Origin: Xanthocytophaga agilis
GTDB lineage: Bacteria > Bacteroidota > Bacteroidia > Cytophagales > 172606-1
Assembly (NCBI RefSeq): GCF_030068605.1
Contig: NZ_JASJOU010000002.1
Coordinates: 558,001-622,000 of the forward strand
Reading direction: 5' to 3'
DNA length: 64,000 nt
The position numbers were made by a program, and so were the translations under genes. Shown in pieces: positions 7,798-17,784 of this stretch; positions within the stretch are counted from its first letter, which is position 1, and each line of letters starts with the position of its first letter. The notes under the pieces are model-generated. The model was not told the DNA's origin. It did not search any database and saw nothing but the letters and a program-made list of their open reading frames with translations.

Positions 7798-8865
7798 ATG
7801 ATGAAAAATATACTAGCTTATCTTCTGGTACTTCTGGGTATTAACATATCGTTTGGGCAAACATCCTACCCAACCTCTTCTAATGTAACAGAATCCATTA
7901 CCTGCATTGCATGTTCTGTTACCTCTGCCAACCAAGCCTTGAATAATAATCCGACAGATTATGCAACTGTTCATGTTGGTATTAGTGTTATTTCGGTTAT
8001 CAATCTGGATCTGATATTTTCACCTTCGCAACCCGGAGGGACTACCATTGCTCTTATTGTAGAAGATCCGACTGCAACATTAGATCTCTTGAGTGGTGTT
8101 ACTTATACCCTTCGAAATGGAGGTAGTACTGTTAGTAATTCAGGATGGGGGATGATGCCCTATAACGGATCTTCTACCAAAAAAGTGCTTTATACAACAG
8201 CTTCCTCAGCCTTTAATACCCTTCGAATTAGCCTTTTTGGTATATTATCTGTTGATAAGACATTGCGAGTATATTCTGTGGCTTCTGCCAGTGGATATAT
8301 TCCACTACCGGTTAACTTTATGCAATTTACAGGAATTGCATATAATCACAGGGTTCAGCTAACATGGTCAACTGCCAGTGAAAAGAACAATCAATACTTT
8401 GACATTATGCGAAGTTCGGATGATAACAGTTGGCAAATAATTGGAACTGTGAATGGTGGTGGTAACTCACAAAGCCCATTATACTATGAATATACAGATG
8501 AAAATCCCTTAAATGGTAAGAATTACTACAAACTCAAACAAGTAGATTATAATGAAAAGTATAGTTTTTCAAAGATGATCTCTGTAACAGTGACTTCTGA
8601 ACAGAAAAGCACTATTTCATTATCTCCAAATCCAGCCTCAAAACAATCTACAATTAGGCTACAGTTACCTGATACCAAAAGTCAGTATGAGAATGTAACC
8701 GTTTATTTCTCTGATCTGCAAGGCAGATCTTTAAGCGAACAAATCATCCCTCTAAATGGCAATGTGGGCCAGTTTACAATACATCCAGAGTGGGAACCAG
8801 GAATATATATTTTACGAATAGAAACTTCTGGATCTATAGAACAAAAAAGAATTGTGATACATTGA
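7798..8865 (+). CDS. Secreted protein with T9SS type A sorting domain
   Basis: The 355-residue protein begins with a Sec signal peptide ending near ISFGQ (residue 21). Residues about 22-165 form a beta-rich N-terminal region with an ITCIACSVTSANQAL segment. A fibronectin-III-like module follows (FTGIAYNHRVQLTWSTASE to YYKLKQVD), then the type A C-terminal sorting domain (SLSPNPAS, then PGIYILRIE, ending IEQKRIVIH). The protein should cross the outer membrane by the type IX system and be released or anchored after CTD cleavage. No catalytic domain is recognised. Confidence 0.87.
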   Translation: MMKNILAYLLVLLGINISFGQTSYPTSSNVTESITCIACSVTSANQALNNNPTDYATVHVGISVISVINLDLIFSPSQPGGTTIALIVEDPTATLDLLSGVTYTLRNGGSTVSNSGWGMMPYNGSSTKKVLYTTASSAFNTLRISLFGILSVDKTLRVYSVASASGYIPLPVNFMQFTGIAYNHRVQLTWSTASEKNNQYFDIMRSSDDNSWQIIGTVNGGGNSQSPLYYEYTDENPLNGKNYYKLKQVDYNEKYSFSKMISVTVTSEQKSTISLSPNPASKQSTIRLQLPDTKSQYENVTVYFSDLQGRSLSEQIIPLNGNVGQFTIHPEWEPGIYILRIETSGSIEQKRIVIH

Positions 8866-8870
8866 TTATT

Positions 8871-8908
8871 TCCTCCATCTATTTTTACTACTCAAAATAG
8901 ATGGAGGA
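8871..8908. terminator. Hairpin between convergent genes
   Basis: Perfect 15-bp stem (8871-8885 with 8894-8908) and an 8-nt loop, placed between the T9SS cargo stop and the FAD oxidoreductase stop. It can serve both strands, although neither side has a strong T tract. Confidence 0.65.
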
Positions 8909-8925
8909 GTTTGAAAACTTTCAGC

Positions 8926-10944
8926 TTATCCTTGCTTAGGGACAAAAAGGACTGCATCCGCAATAATAGAGCCATTGGCATTGGTGTTAGAGATTTCTAC
9001 ATAACTACTTTTGCCTTTGGGAAAAGAATACTCTCCAAGCAAGACCCATTCTCCGGCAGTCTGACCTTCTACACGAATATCAGCCTCCTTTATTGTCAAT
9101 GCCTTCACGTCTTTGCCATTAGTAATGGTAATAGCAGTTTCACTAGCCGCATTTTTTACTTTAGGAAAATACATATACACAGCATACTTCCCTGCAGTAA
9201 CAACTTCCGGTACAAATCGCACAGCTTTTTTCTCTTTTCCCTGGCTATCATCTGCTAACCATGAAGGGCCATAACTTCCACCAGGATTGTGCTCGCTTTT
9301 CCAGTCACCAGTCAATACAATATGTACTTTATCCTGATCATCTACTAAAATATCTGCAGGGCTATTATCCATCAGGGGATTTGCCTTCAACCATTGCTGA
9401 AGTTTCTGCACATCAATATTTTGTACAGTCCGCTTACTATCTATTGCTAAACTGGCAGCTAATGCAGATGACTGAGCCAATACCATAAATACAGGCTCCA
9501 TTCGGATAGATCCATAGGCAATATGGCTTGCAGATAAACAGACAGGTACTAACAGATTGCCACATTCACTTTCTTTTGGAATCAATGACCGATAGGCTAT
9601 CGGATAGGGAGGAAAACCACCAATCTGTACATCCCCTTCATTCTTAACCATTTTAACGCCATCCTTTTCGATAACGATACGCTGACAATTATGCGAGTCC
9701 ATAGTATAGGCAGCCATACCCACTCCATCCTGTACAGTTTCTTTACCTTGGCAGTTAGCCTGAGTCATTACATAAGCTCCAATCATCCGGCGGGCTTCTC
9801 GTACATACATTTGAGGAGACCAATTTCCATTATCTGTGTATTCATCTTTTGGGTATCCCCATCGTTTCATTTCTGTGCGTAGATGCTCAGGTACACGAGG
9901 ATCATTCCCTACAAAGTACAGAAACCCTTTTGTGTACAACTCATGTTCTTTCTGAATCTGAGCTCTCCGAGCATAGTCAGCCTCAGGATAGTCATAATTC
10001 ATCCCAATCATATCTGTCGAGAAAGGTCCATTGTTGTTGATATCTGTTTTGTAATTGGGCATAAGATCGGGTTTCATAATCAGATTGAATGGCCGAGTCG
10101 GCTCTTTCTCCATCACCCGCAACAATAGCTCATACTTTTCAGGATCATATCCTTCTGGTTTAGTAATTGGGATTTGATTCGCAGGATCGCTGGTCAGACA
10201 AATCCGAAAATTATAAGTCTGTACTTTTTTATCGCCTGAACCGGTTGGAGGTAGAGCAGCAGAACTAATCCCCCAAAGTAATCCGCTTTCCGGCTTTCCG
10301 GGTATTTTATAAGGGTCAATCCCATCTACAAACTGATGTTTGTTGAGCAGTTGAACTCCATTATAAGTTTCATTATATAGTTTATTGTCTTCTCTTCCTA
10401 CAAAATAACTTACGCCTGCTTTAGCCATCAAATCTCCCTCATAGGTACAATCCAGAAACATTTTAGCTTTAACGATTCGATTGGTTGTACTCGATGGTTT
10501 ATCAGAGTTTTCAATCACAATTTCCTGGATAGTGGTCCCTTGCTTTTTAACAGAAGACAAACGATAACTATATAACACCTGCACATTGCCCTTAGAGATA
10601 TATTCTTTGAAGAGATTCTCAGCTACATGAGGTTCAAATATCCATTGTTCAAATTTGCCATAATGCTTTCCAATACGACGATAATAGTCACGTGCCAGCC
10701 CTGTAATTGCATACTTATTACCAATGTCTGTATAGCCTAGTCCTCCCGTGGTAAGTCCACCCAAGTGTTTGCCTGGCTCAATCAAAATCACAGATTTCCC
10801 AGCTTTCTTAGCAGTATAAGCTGCCATTACACCTGCCGATGATCCACCATATACACAGATATCTACTGAAGTAGTTGCCTGCTGTGCCCAAAGAGAGTGT
10901 GAAAACACAGGCAAAAGAAGAAATAGAAGAACCAATTTTCTCAT
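8926..10944 (-). CDS. Exported FAD-dependent oxidoreductase with C-terminal golvesin-like domain
   Basis: The 672-residue protein has a Sec signal peptide (cleavage near SLWAQ, residue 21) and a Rossmann FAD-binding motif VYGGSSAGVMAA at 31-42 followed by IEPGKHLGGLTTGGLG, characteristic of the FAD_oxidored family. A second family block (MFLDCTYEGDLMAKAGV) lies near residue 175. Residues about 545-670 form a separate beta-sandwich resembling the golvesin/xanthan-lyase C-terminal domain, thought to bind glycans or cell-surface polymers. It is the last gene of locus A, 24 bp after the SGNH hydrolase gene, so it probably acts on the sugar or polymer imported by the SusCD pair. Substrate unknown. 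Confidence 0.87.
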   Translation of the reverse strand: MRKLVLLFLLLPVFSHSLWAQQATTSVDICVYGGSSAGVMAAYTAKKAGKSVILIEPGKHLGGLTTGGLGYTDIGNKYAITGLARDYYRRIGKHYGKFEQWIFEPHVAENLFKEYISKGNVQVLYSYRLSSVKKQGTTIQEIVIENSDKPSSTTNRIVKAKMFLDCTYEGDLMAKAGVSYFVGREDNKLYNETYNGVQLLNKHQFVDGIDPYKIPGKPESGLLWGISSAALPPTGSGDKKVQTYNFRICLTSDPANQIPITKPEGYDPEKYELLLRVMEKEPTRPFNLIMKPDLMPNYKTDINNNGPFSTDMIGMNYDYPEADYARRAQIQKEHELYTKGFLYFVGNDPRVPEHLRTEMKRWGYPKDEYTDNGNWSPQMYVREARRMIGAYVMTQANCQGKETVQDGVGMAAYTMDSHNCQRIVIEKDGVKMVKNEGDVQIGGFPPYPIAYRSLIPKESECGNLLVPVCLSASHIAYGSIRMEPVFMVLAQSSALAASLAIDSKRTVQNIDVQKLQQWLKANPLMDNSPADILVDDQDKVHIVLTGDWKSEHNPGGSYGPSWLADDSQGKEKKAVRFVPEVVTAGKYAVYMYFPKVKNAASETAITITNGKDVKALTIKEADIRVEGQTAGEWVLLGEYSFPKGKSSYVEISNTNANGSIIADAVLFVPKQG

Positions 10945-10968
10945 AAGTATAAAACAAGGTGTAAATGA

Positions 10969-11691
10969 TTAGCTATTGAGTAACTTCTGCAAATAAGTAG
11001 GATAGTTTTGCCCATCAGTATCTCCCATAGTAATACTATCCCCAAAACAAACTACTTTACTATGAGGCAAGCCCTGCAAGACTATATACTGATACACAGC
11101 TACTGCCATAACTCGATATCCTTCTGCTGTCGGATGTACACCATCTGTCTTTCCGCTATTGACCTCATTTTTAAGCAGACTCATTGCAGAAAGTCCAATT
11201 TCTCCTGTCTTTTCAAAAATATGATGCATATCCAGAAATGAAAGCTTTTTCTGCTCAGATATTTTACGAATCACCTCATTTACCTTAGACCTACGCAAAG
11301 CTGGTCCATCAGGAGCATAAAACTGGACAGGATGCCGGGTAAATAAGTATGGCTCATATACAGGCAAAATACTCATAACAAGTACTTTACTCCTGATCTT
11401 TAGTAACTTTTCAACCAAAGTCTGATAATTACTACTATACTCTTCCAACGGCACATGTTTCATACTATTCATATCGTTAGTACCTGCCATCAGAATGGTT
11501 AAATCAGGATTATGCTGTAGACAATCCTTTTCTATTCGCGCCAGAAGGTCACGCGTATTATTTCCTCCTATTCCGGCATTAATTACCATAGAAGGCTGAT
11601 CCATAGAAAGCATTTCTGGTTCTATATCAGGCAAAGAGGCCACAAAAGGAATTGTGGCCAATGATCGTTCTATAAAGTCTCTTCGTTTCAC
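10969..11691 (-). CDS. SGNH/GDSL hydrolase with circularly permuted motif order, exported
   Basis: The 240-residue protein has a Tat-like N-terminus (MKRRDFIERS). SGNH blocks occur in an altered order: block II AGIGGNNT at 39-46, block III AGTND at 69-73, block V DGVHP at 183-187, and block I FGDSIT with the nucleophile Ser219 near the C-terminus at 216-221. In ordinary members block I is N-terminal. Joining the C-terminal end (NYPTYLQKLL) to the N-terminal VINAGIGG would restore the normal order, so this looks like a true permutation rather than a truncation. It is probably a periplasmic carbohydrate esterase. It lies 15 bp after the SusD stop in locus A. Confidence 0.82.
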   Translation of the reverse strand: MKRRDFIERSLATIPFVASLPDIEPEMLSMDQPSMVINAGIGGNNTRDLLARIEKDCLQHNPDLTILMAGTNDMNSMKHVPLEEYSSNYQTLVEKLLKIRSKVLVMSILPVYEPYLFTRHPVQFYAPDGPALRRSKVNEVIRKISEQKKLSFLDMHHIFEKTGEIGLSAMSLLKNEVNSGKTDGVHPTAEGYRVMAVAVYQYIVLQGLPHSKVVCFGDSITMGDTDGQNYPTYLQKLLNS

Positions 11692-11706
11692 AGGTTTAAC
11701 AGGCTA

Positions 11707-13140
11707 TCAATAATCAGGATTTTGCTCTAACAGAGGATTAACATCTCTTTCGGTTTGTGGAATAGGAAACAGATAGTGTCTTTCTTCCACAACGATGTCA
11801 GGATTCTGTGCTTTTAAGGCTGAAATGAGCCGCCGTGTTCGGGCCAGGTCATACCAGCGATGTCCCTCAAATGCCAGTTCAAGTCGCCTTTCCAATAAGA
11901 CACTATTCCGAAACTCATCCTGTGTCAATCCTTCAGCCAGATCATCCAGTCCGGCCCGATTTCGTATGCGATTTATAGCTTTATAGGCATCTGAATTATT
12001 AGCTCCTAACTCGTTTAATGCTTCAGCATACATCAACAGCACATCTGCATAGCGGATAATCGGAAAATTGTTACTCCCTTCTCCATTGGCAGTAGCTGTA
12101 GGGTCCAGGTATTTATTTACATAACAAGGAAAGGTAATACTAGCAGGAGCAGCAGGTGTACTAGTTGCGGAATATAATCGCAGAGTAACGTCGCGTCTCT
12201 TATCATTTTCGGAGTAAGCTTCATATAGATTCTGTGTAGCAGGATCATCCCCAAAGCCAGCGATGTTATTCACCTTGTCAAACGGAGGGCGCATATATCC
12301 CTGCATAAAACTTCCTTCATTAAATCCCCCGCCCATAGCCTGAATCTCAAAAATAGCTTCTTTTCCATTCTTGTTAGCAATTAGAAATGCTTCTGCATAG
12401 TTAGTCCACAAATCATAGATTCCAAGATCTATTACTTCTTTGGCTTTGGTAGCGGCTTTCTCCCATTCCTGACGTGTTAGATACACTTTTGCCAGTAATG
12501 CCTTGGCTGCTCCCTGAGTAACTCGCCCTATTTCAGCAGCGGAATAGTTGACAGGCAAAACAGATTCTGCTTCTGTAAAATCTTTGATAATTTGTGTGTA
12601 TACTTCTTCTACAGAAGATCTGGCAATGGTGAGATTATTGAGAGATGTAGTCTCGGTTAATACAATAGGTACTCCTCCAAAAAGTCTTACTAGCGTAAAG
12701 TAATAAAATCCACGCAGTAATGTAGCTTCTGCCACATATCGCTTTTTCAGGGCTTCATCCATGCTGATGTCAGGCACACGTCCAATAACTGTATTAGCCT
12801 GATTAATCCCTCTATAGCAAGCTGACCATACACTCTGAAAGGTACTGGTAGCAGGCGTGAAGGTATATTTGTCCAGATCATTTTTTGCCTGATTGGCAGT
12901 TGATCGGCCTCCACCCCACTCTGCATCATCAGTAGCTTGATCCTGTAAAATCCACATCAATTGATTATACAGGTTATTATAATTCATCTGATCATAGACA
13001 GCACTTACAGCAGATCTGGCATCATCCGCATTTTTATAAAAGTTATCAGGTGTAAAACTGGATTCAGGAGATTGATCCAATACTCCACAGCCTGATACTA
13101 GTATGAATACTAGTGTATAAATAGTGTTTCGGATTTTCAT
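11707..13140 (-). CDS. RagB/SusD-family outer-membrane lipoprotein (locus A)
   Basis: The start at 13140 (MKIRNTIYTLVFILVSGCG) gives a lipoprotein signal with Cys near residue 18; a longer in-frame start at 13215 would overlap the susC stop and bury the signal. The 477-residue protein has the SusD-like fold: an N-terminal DQSPESSFTPDNFY segment, TPR-like helices (LLRGFYYFTLVRLFGGVPIVL), and the C-terminal FPIIRYADVLLMYAEALNELG and LLERRLELAFEGHRWYDLAR blocks. It caps the SusC channel and binds the oligomer to be imported. It lies 64 bp after susC and is co-transcribed with it. Confidence 0.93.
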   Translation of the reverse strand: MKIRNTIYTLVFILVSGCGVLDQSPESSFTPDNFYKNADDARSAVSAVYDQMNYNNLYNQLMWILQDQATDDAEWGGGRSTANQAKNDLDKYTFTPATSTFQSVWSACYRGINQANTVIGRVPDISMDEALKKRYVAEATLLRGFYYFTLVRLFGGVPIVLTETTSLNNLTIARSSVEEVYTQIIKDFTEAESVLPVNYSAAEIGRVTQGAAKALLAKVYLTRQEWEKAATKAKEVIDLGIYDLWTNYAEAFLIANKNGKEAIFEIQAMGGGFNEGSFMQGYMRPPFDKVNNIAGFGDDPATQNLYEAYSENDKRRDVTLRLYSATSTPAAPASITFPCYVNKYLDPTATANGEGSNNFPIIRYADVLLMYAEALNELGANNSDAYKAINRIRNRAGLDDLAEGLTQDEFRNSVLLERRLELAFEGHRWYDLARTRRLISALKAQNPDIVVEERHYLFPIPQTERDVNPLLEQNPDY

Positions 13141-13204
13141 ATCTGAATGATTTATCTTCAGTGGCATAAAAATGAACAGGTTGTCAAGAATGCTTCCACA
13201 ACAA

Positions 13205-16200
13205 TCAGAAGCCAATATTTAACCCAAATAGAATTGTTTTAGCTGCAGGATATCCACCATAATCGAATCCCTGACTACGGCTATCCTGTCCAAAACGATT
13301 TACCTCCGGATCAAATCCAGAATAGTTAGTCCAAGTCATCAGGTTCTGGGCTGTTGCATAGATCCTAACCGATTGTAGCCGAATTGCCTTTAATAAGCTA
13401 TTTGAGAAAGTATAGGCAATTTGAACATTGCGTAATCTGAGATAGGACCCATCTTCAATCTGCCGGGAAGATATTCTGTTGGCAGGGCGGGTTGTAGATG
13501 CTCTTGGGATATCTGTATCGGTATTCGTTGGAGTCCAGCGATTAAGCATATCCCGATCCTGATTGGTTGTTCCATTCAGATACTCCAGTTCAAACCGATT
13601 GGCATTCAGGATATGGTTTCCATATACACCCTGAAGAAAAACAGTCAGTTCTATTCCTTTATAAGAAAATGTATTAGTCATACCAGCAATAAACTTAGGC
13701 TGTGCTCTGCCGATAATAGTACGATCCTGATCATTGATCTTTTTATCGTTATTCAGGTCAAGATACTTCCGGTCTCCAGGTTTCTTAGCACTGGCATCTA
13801 CGAGTTGTGTCAGTTCATCTGCTGTCTGATACACTCCATTCGTCACATAGCCATAAAAAGATCCTAACGGCTCCCCTACCCGAATAATACCAGAATTCGT
13901 ATTTTGTGCGATATTGGCTACATTACCAGCAAAAATCTGAGGTGCTCCCCCAATATCCAACACCGTATTCCGATTGGAGGCAAAGTTAATGTCAGTAGTC
14001 CATTTAAAATCACCAACCAGATTGCGAGATGAGACACTAAGCTCAATACCTTTGTTTTCTACTTTCCCCAGATTCTTAATAGCACTGGAATATCCGGAAG
14101 TACTTGGTATGGTTACACTTAATAATAGATCTCGTGTGCGTTTGAGATATACATCAGCAGTAAGTGTGATCCGATCCTGTAGAAATCCAATGTCTATACC
14201 TGCATCAGCCTGAGCTGTCGTTTCCCAGGATAAATCCGGATTGGCAGCCTGATTGGGGCCAATACCAGTAGAAACAACATTACCAATGATATAATTTTGT
14301 GTACTCAACAACGAATAGGCAGGGTAGTTTCCAATCCCATCCTGGTTACCTGTTAGTCCATAGGAAGTACGTAGTTTTAGATCACTTAGGATTCTATTAT
14401 TTTTTAGAAAAGATTCTTCAGAAACTCGCCATGCAAAGGCAGCAGAGGGGAAATAACCAAATCTATTATTTTCTCCAAACCGCGAAGAGCCGTCGGCGCG
14501 AAAGGAGGTAGTAAACAAGTATTTATCTTTCAGGCCATAGTTGACACGAGCCAGATAAGAAACCAGCCCCCATGTTCCGATTCCGGAAGAAGGTGTCAAA
14601 GCGACAGAACCAGTTCCCAGATCTCCGGTTCCCAGAATGTCGTTGACAAAGTTACGAGAAGCAGCCCGACTGCTCTCTGTACGGTTTGCCTGTTGTGTAT
14701 ATCCAAGTAGGACATTCAGATTATGGACAGAATTAAATGTTTTGGTATAGGTAAGCAGGTTTTCATTGAGCCAGGTAATGGATTGAGCATTAAAGATAGC
14801 CGCTGATCCACCCTGAGCCAGCCCGCTCTGTACTGTTCTGGGATCATAACGGTCCTGCTTTTGCAGAATGCCATCCAATCCAAATGAAATTTTCAGATTT
14901 AATCCTTCCAGAATCTGATATTCGCCAAAGATGTTTCCAAAAATACGATAGGCTGTATTACGATTCTTCCCATCTCTGGCTAGGGCAACTGGATTATCTG
15001 CAGTAAAATTCAAGGCAGGATTTGTAATTACATACGAACCATCTTCATTACGTACCGGTAAAATGGGTGGATATTGCAAAGCCGCTATTGTCACTAATCC
15101 GGCACTGCCTAAATCACCATCTGTACGTGATTGATTGGTTAGCGTCCGGTTTATCGTTAAGCTGTTTCCAATTTTAATTTTGTTATTCAGTTTTCGATCC
15201 AGATTGGTCCGAAAGGAATATCGGTCAAAGTTGGAGTTAATTACAATTCCATGCTGATTAAAATATCCGGCAGTAACTGCATACTGGGTCTTCTCATCTC
15301 CTCCTGACATGGAGAACTGGTAGTTACTGATTGGGGCGGTACGAAATATCTCGTCCTGCCAGTCAGTTCCTTTACCAAACGCATTAATTTGTTCCTGTGT
15401 ATAGATAGGAGAACGCCCTTCATTTGTATTTGCTTCATTGACCATCTCTGCATATTCACTGGCATTAAGAACAGGATACTTACGTCGTACCTGCTGAATG
15501 CCGTAATACGCCTCAAATGAAACATTCGCTTTTCCAGCTTTACCACGTTTTGTAGTAATAATCACCACTCCATTGGCACCCCGCGAACCATAGATAGCTG
15601 TTGAAGAAGCATCTTTTAAAACAGTGAGGGATTCAATATCTGAAGGATTAAGAGTACTCAATACATTAAAACTTGAACCACTGCTGGCACCATCATTTTT
15701 GAATGGAATGCCATCAATTACATACAGCGGTTCGTTATCTCCCTGAATAGAGTTACCACCCCGTATACGAATAGTAGTACTTCCTCCAGGAGCTGCTGAA
15801 TTTTGAGTAATCTGTACACCTGCTGCTCGACCCTGCAGGGATTGATCCAGAGAGGTTACCGCCACTTTCTTGATTTCATCGACAGATACAGTTGAAACAG
15901 AACCTGTCAGATCTGTTTTGCGTACCTGTCCATAGGCAATGACTACTACCTCTCCCAATGCTTTAATGTCTGGCACCAACTTTATATCAATCTGTGACTG
16001 GGTACCAACAGGTAACTCTTCTAAGGTATACCCGATGAAACTAAATACCAGTACAGCCTTTTCATCAGCAACAGTTAACTTATACTGCCCCTGTGCATTG
16101 GTTGTTGTACCATTGGTAGTTCCTTTTTCAGAAACACTCACACCTACCATAGGACTTCCATTTTCATCCCTCACAACTCCGCTTATAGAAATGCTACGAT

Positions 16201-16660
16201 TCTCTACCTTTCGAACTTCCAGGGAAGCCGATGAAAGTGAATCATAGGAATCATTTCGACCCTCTTTAAGAAAGTTTTGCTCAGCTTTCTGATGATCTTT
16301 ACGACGATTACGACCCTGCTTTGCACTAAAAATAGCGTAATATCTCTCCCCAATCTTTTCATATTTAAGTTGAAGAGGACCCAAGATCTGATCCAGAGAC
16401 TCTTCCAGATTATTTGTTATCGTAATATCTGGTGCTACAAACTTTTCCTGAATAGCAGCATTGTCAAAATTAAAGTAAACCTTAAATTTTTTCTCCATGT
16501 CTGACAATACCACTCTTAGTGCACGTGATTTCTGGTTGCTATTCCGGTCTTGCCTTACACGTATACCTGACGCAAGCTCTTGAGCAAATGCATTTTTTTG
16601 ACTAAAAAATACTATTTGAAATAAGATACACAAAAGACAGATGTAACGAATTCGTTTCAT
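13205..16660 (-). CDS. SusC/RagA-family TonB-linked outer-membrane transporter (locus A)
   Basis: The 1151-residue transporter has a signal peptide (to about residue 27), an N-terminal STN domain (about 47-115) that can pass a signal to FecR, a carboxypeptidase-D-like regulatory domain (about 155-230, ISGVVRDENGSPMVGVSV), a plug domain with the SusC block (SLQGRAAGVQI, then PLYVIDGIPF) and a 22-strand-type barrel ending in KTILFGLNIGF. With the SusD downstream it forms the import complex energised by TonB. The STN domain, together with FecR and sigma genes directly upstream, makes this a trans-envelope signalling locus induced by its own ligand. Confidence 0.95.
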   Translation of the reverse strand: MKRIRYICLLCILFQIVFFSQKNAFAQELASGIRVRQDRNSNQKSRALRVVLSDMEKKFKVYFNFDNAAIQEKFVAPDITITNNLEESLDQILGPLQLKYEKIGERYYAIFSAKQGRNRRKDHQKAEQNFLKEGRNDSYDSLSSASLEVRKVENRSISISGVVRDENGSPMVGVSVSEKGTTNGTTTNAQGQYKLTVADEKAVLVFSFIGYTLEELPVGTQSQIDIKLVPDIKALGEVVVIAYGQVRKTDLTGSVSTVSVDEIKKVAVTSLDQSLQGRAAGVQITQNSAAPGGSTTIRIRGGNSIQGDNEPLYVIDGIPFKNDGASSGSSFNVLSTLNPSDIESLTVLKDASSTAIYGSRGANGVVIITTKRGKAGKANVSFEAYYGIQQVRRKYPVLNASEYAEMVNEANTNEGRSPIYTQEQINAFGKGTDWQDEIFRTAPISNYQFSMSGGDEKTQYAVTAGYFNQHGIVINSNFDRYSFRTNLDRKLNNKIKIGNSLTINRTLTNQSRTDGDLGSAGLVTIAALQYPPILPVRNEDGSYVITNPALNFTADNPVALARDGKNRNTAYRIFGNIFGEYQILEGLNLKISFGLDGILQKQDRYDPRTVQSGLAQGGSAAIFNAQSITWLNENLLTYTKTFNSVHNLNVLLGYTQQANRTESSRAASRNFVNDILGTGDLGTGSVALTPSSGIGTWGLVSYLARVNYGLKDKYLFTTSFRADGSSRFGENNRFGYFPSAAFAWRVSEESFLKNNRILSDLKLRTSYGLTGNQDGIGNYPAYSLLSTQNYIIGNVVSTGIGPNQAANPDLSWETTAQADAGIDIGFLQDRITLTADVYLKRTRDLLLSVTIPSTSGYSSAIKNLGKVENKGIELSVSSRNLVGDFKWTTDINFASNRNTVLDIGGAPQIFAGNVANIAQNTNSGIIRVGEPLGSFYGYVTNGVYQTADELTQLVDASAKKPGDRKYLDLNNDKKINDQDRTIIGRAQPKFIAGMTNTFSYKGIELTVFLQGVYGNHILNANRFELEYLNGTTNQDRDMLNRWTPTNTDTDIPRASTTRPANRISSRQIEDGSYLRLRNVQIAYTFSNSLLKAIRLQSVRIYATAQNLMTWTNYSGFDPEVNRFGQDSRSQGFDYGGYPAAKTILFGLNIGF

Positions 16661-16685
16661 ACCTAATTAGGAGGATAAAGTGGGG

Positions 16686-17690
16686 CTATTGCAAAATGAT
16701 TTGATTTTCGGTACGAGTCACATGTAATCCATAGATACTGGAAAGCGAGTTTAGAATTACTTCCAGATCATTATTGGGAAGCGTACCTGTATAGTATTGC
16801 TGGTTGAAAGAAGTGTCCTGAAGTATAATTTTGATACCATAATAGTCCTCTACAGTCTGAAGCACTTCAGATAGTGGTATAGAATCAAAAACAAGTTTAT
16901 TTTCCTGCCAGGCTGTATACAATTCCGGCTTTACATTCATTCGTTTTAACACAGTATCTTTTGGCGAAAATGCCACCAGATCGCCTGGCTTCATGTATAC
17001 AGACGATACCTGCTTACTAGTACTAGCAGAAGCACTTACCTTTACCTTTCCTTCTTTCAGCACTACTCGTGTACTTCCACGTCGATCTGACACATTGAAT
17101 TTGGTCCCCAGTACTTCTACATTCAGGTTACCAGTGTGTACGATAAACTTTTTGGATTTAGAATTTTTTCGAATGCTAAAAAAAGCTTCTCCTTCTAACC
17201 AGGCTTCCCGTTGTGTATTGTTCAAAAAATCTCTTGGTATTCGTAAAGTTGAATGCGCATTGAGCACAATCTGACTATGATCAGGCAGGATCAGGGTTCG
17301 GGTTTCTCCATAAGCAGTCTGGTATGTCTGGTAAAAAAAGACATCTTTCATTGTCCAGAACATTACACTTACTATCAGTAGTATAGATGCAGCAACACTG
17401 ATCCATCCCCAAAAGAAGTTCTTTGTTTTAGTAGTATCCTGACCAGAAACAGATTTCGATAATGAATGAGTAGCCTGGTTCTCCAACACAAAACTTCTAT
17501 ACTTAGTGTGAGCTTGCTCCAGATCCGGTACATATTGAGGATAAGTCATCTCCCATTTATCCAGACATTCATAAAATGCTTCTTCATTCTCCGGGTCCTG
17601 TAACCATTTTTCTATCATATTCTTTTGCAGAAGAGTAGCACGACCAGCAAAGTATTCAAACAGGATTTCTTGTGTAACAGGCTTTTTCAT
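16686..17690 (-). CDS. FecR-family anti-sigma factor (locus A)
   Basis: The start at 17690 (MKKPVTQEILFEYF) is preferred; an upstream in-frame ATG at 17714 adds eight residues. An N-terminal cytoplasmic part binds the sigma factor, a single transmembrane helix lies near residues 92-112 (WISVAASILLIVSVMFW), a periplasmic FecR domain follows (YGETRTLILPDHSQIVLNA to VEVLGTKFNVS), and a C-terminal DUF4974 module (LVFDSIPLSEVLQTVEDYYG) is present. It should hold the sigma factor inactive until the SusC STN domain signals. It lies between sigma and susC, 25 bp before the latter. Confidence 0.93.
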   Translation of the reverse strand: MKKPVTQEILFEYFAGRATLLQKNMIEKWLQDPENEEAFYECLDKWEMTYPQYVPDLEQAHTKYRSFVLENQATHSLSKSVSGQDTTKTKNFFWGWISVAASILLIVSVMFWTMKDVFFYQTYQTAYGETRTLILPDHSQIVLNAHSTLRIPRDFLNNTQREAWLEGEAFFSIRKNSKSKKFIVHTGNLNVEVLGTKFNVSDRRGSTRVVLKEGKVKVSASASTSKQVSSVYMKPGDLVAFSPKDTVLKRMNVKPELYTAWQENKLVFDSIPLSEVLQTVEDYYGIKIILQDTSFNQQYYTGTLPNNDLEVILNSLSSIYGLHVTRTENQIILQ

Positions 17691-17784
17691 ATTTCTACAA
17701 AGAGAATAGTACAATGTTAGTACGATACTACAATTTTTCCTTCAGACACATTTACAGACACAGACACGTAGTATATACTAAAAA

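Noticed and set aside
13141-13215. Upstream extension of the locus A SusD gene to 13215
   Set aside because: It would overlap the susC stop and place 25 residues before a proper lipoprotein signal.
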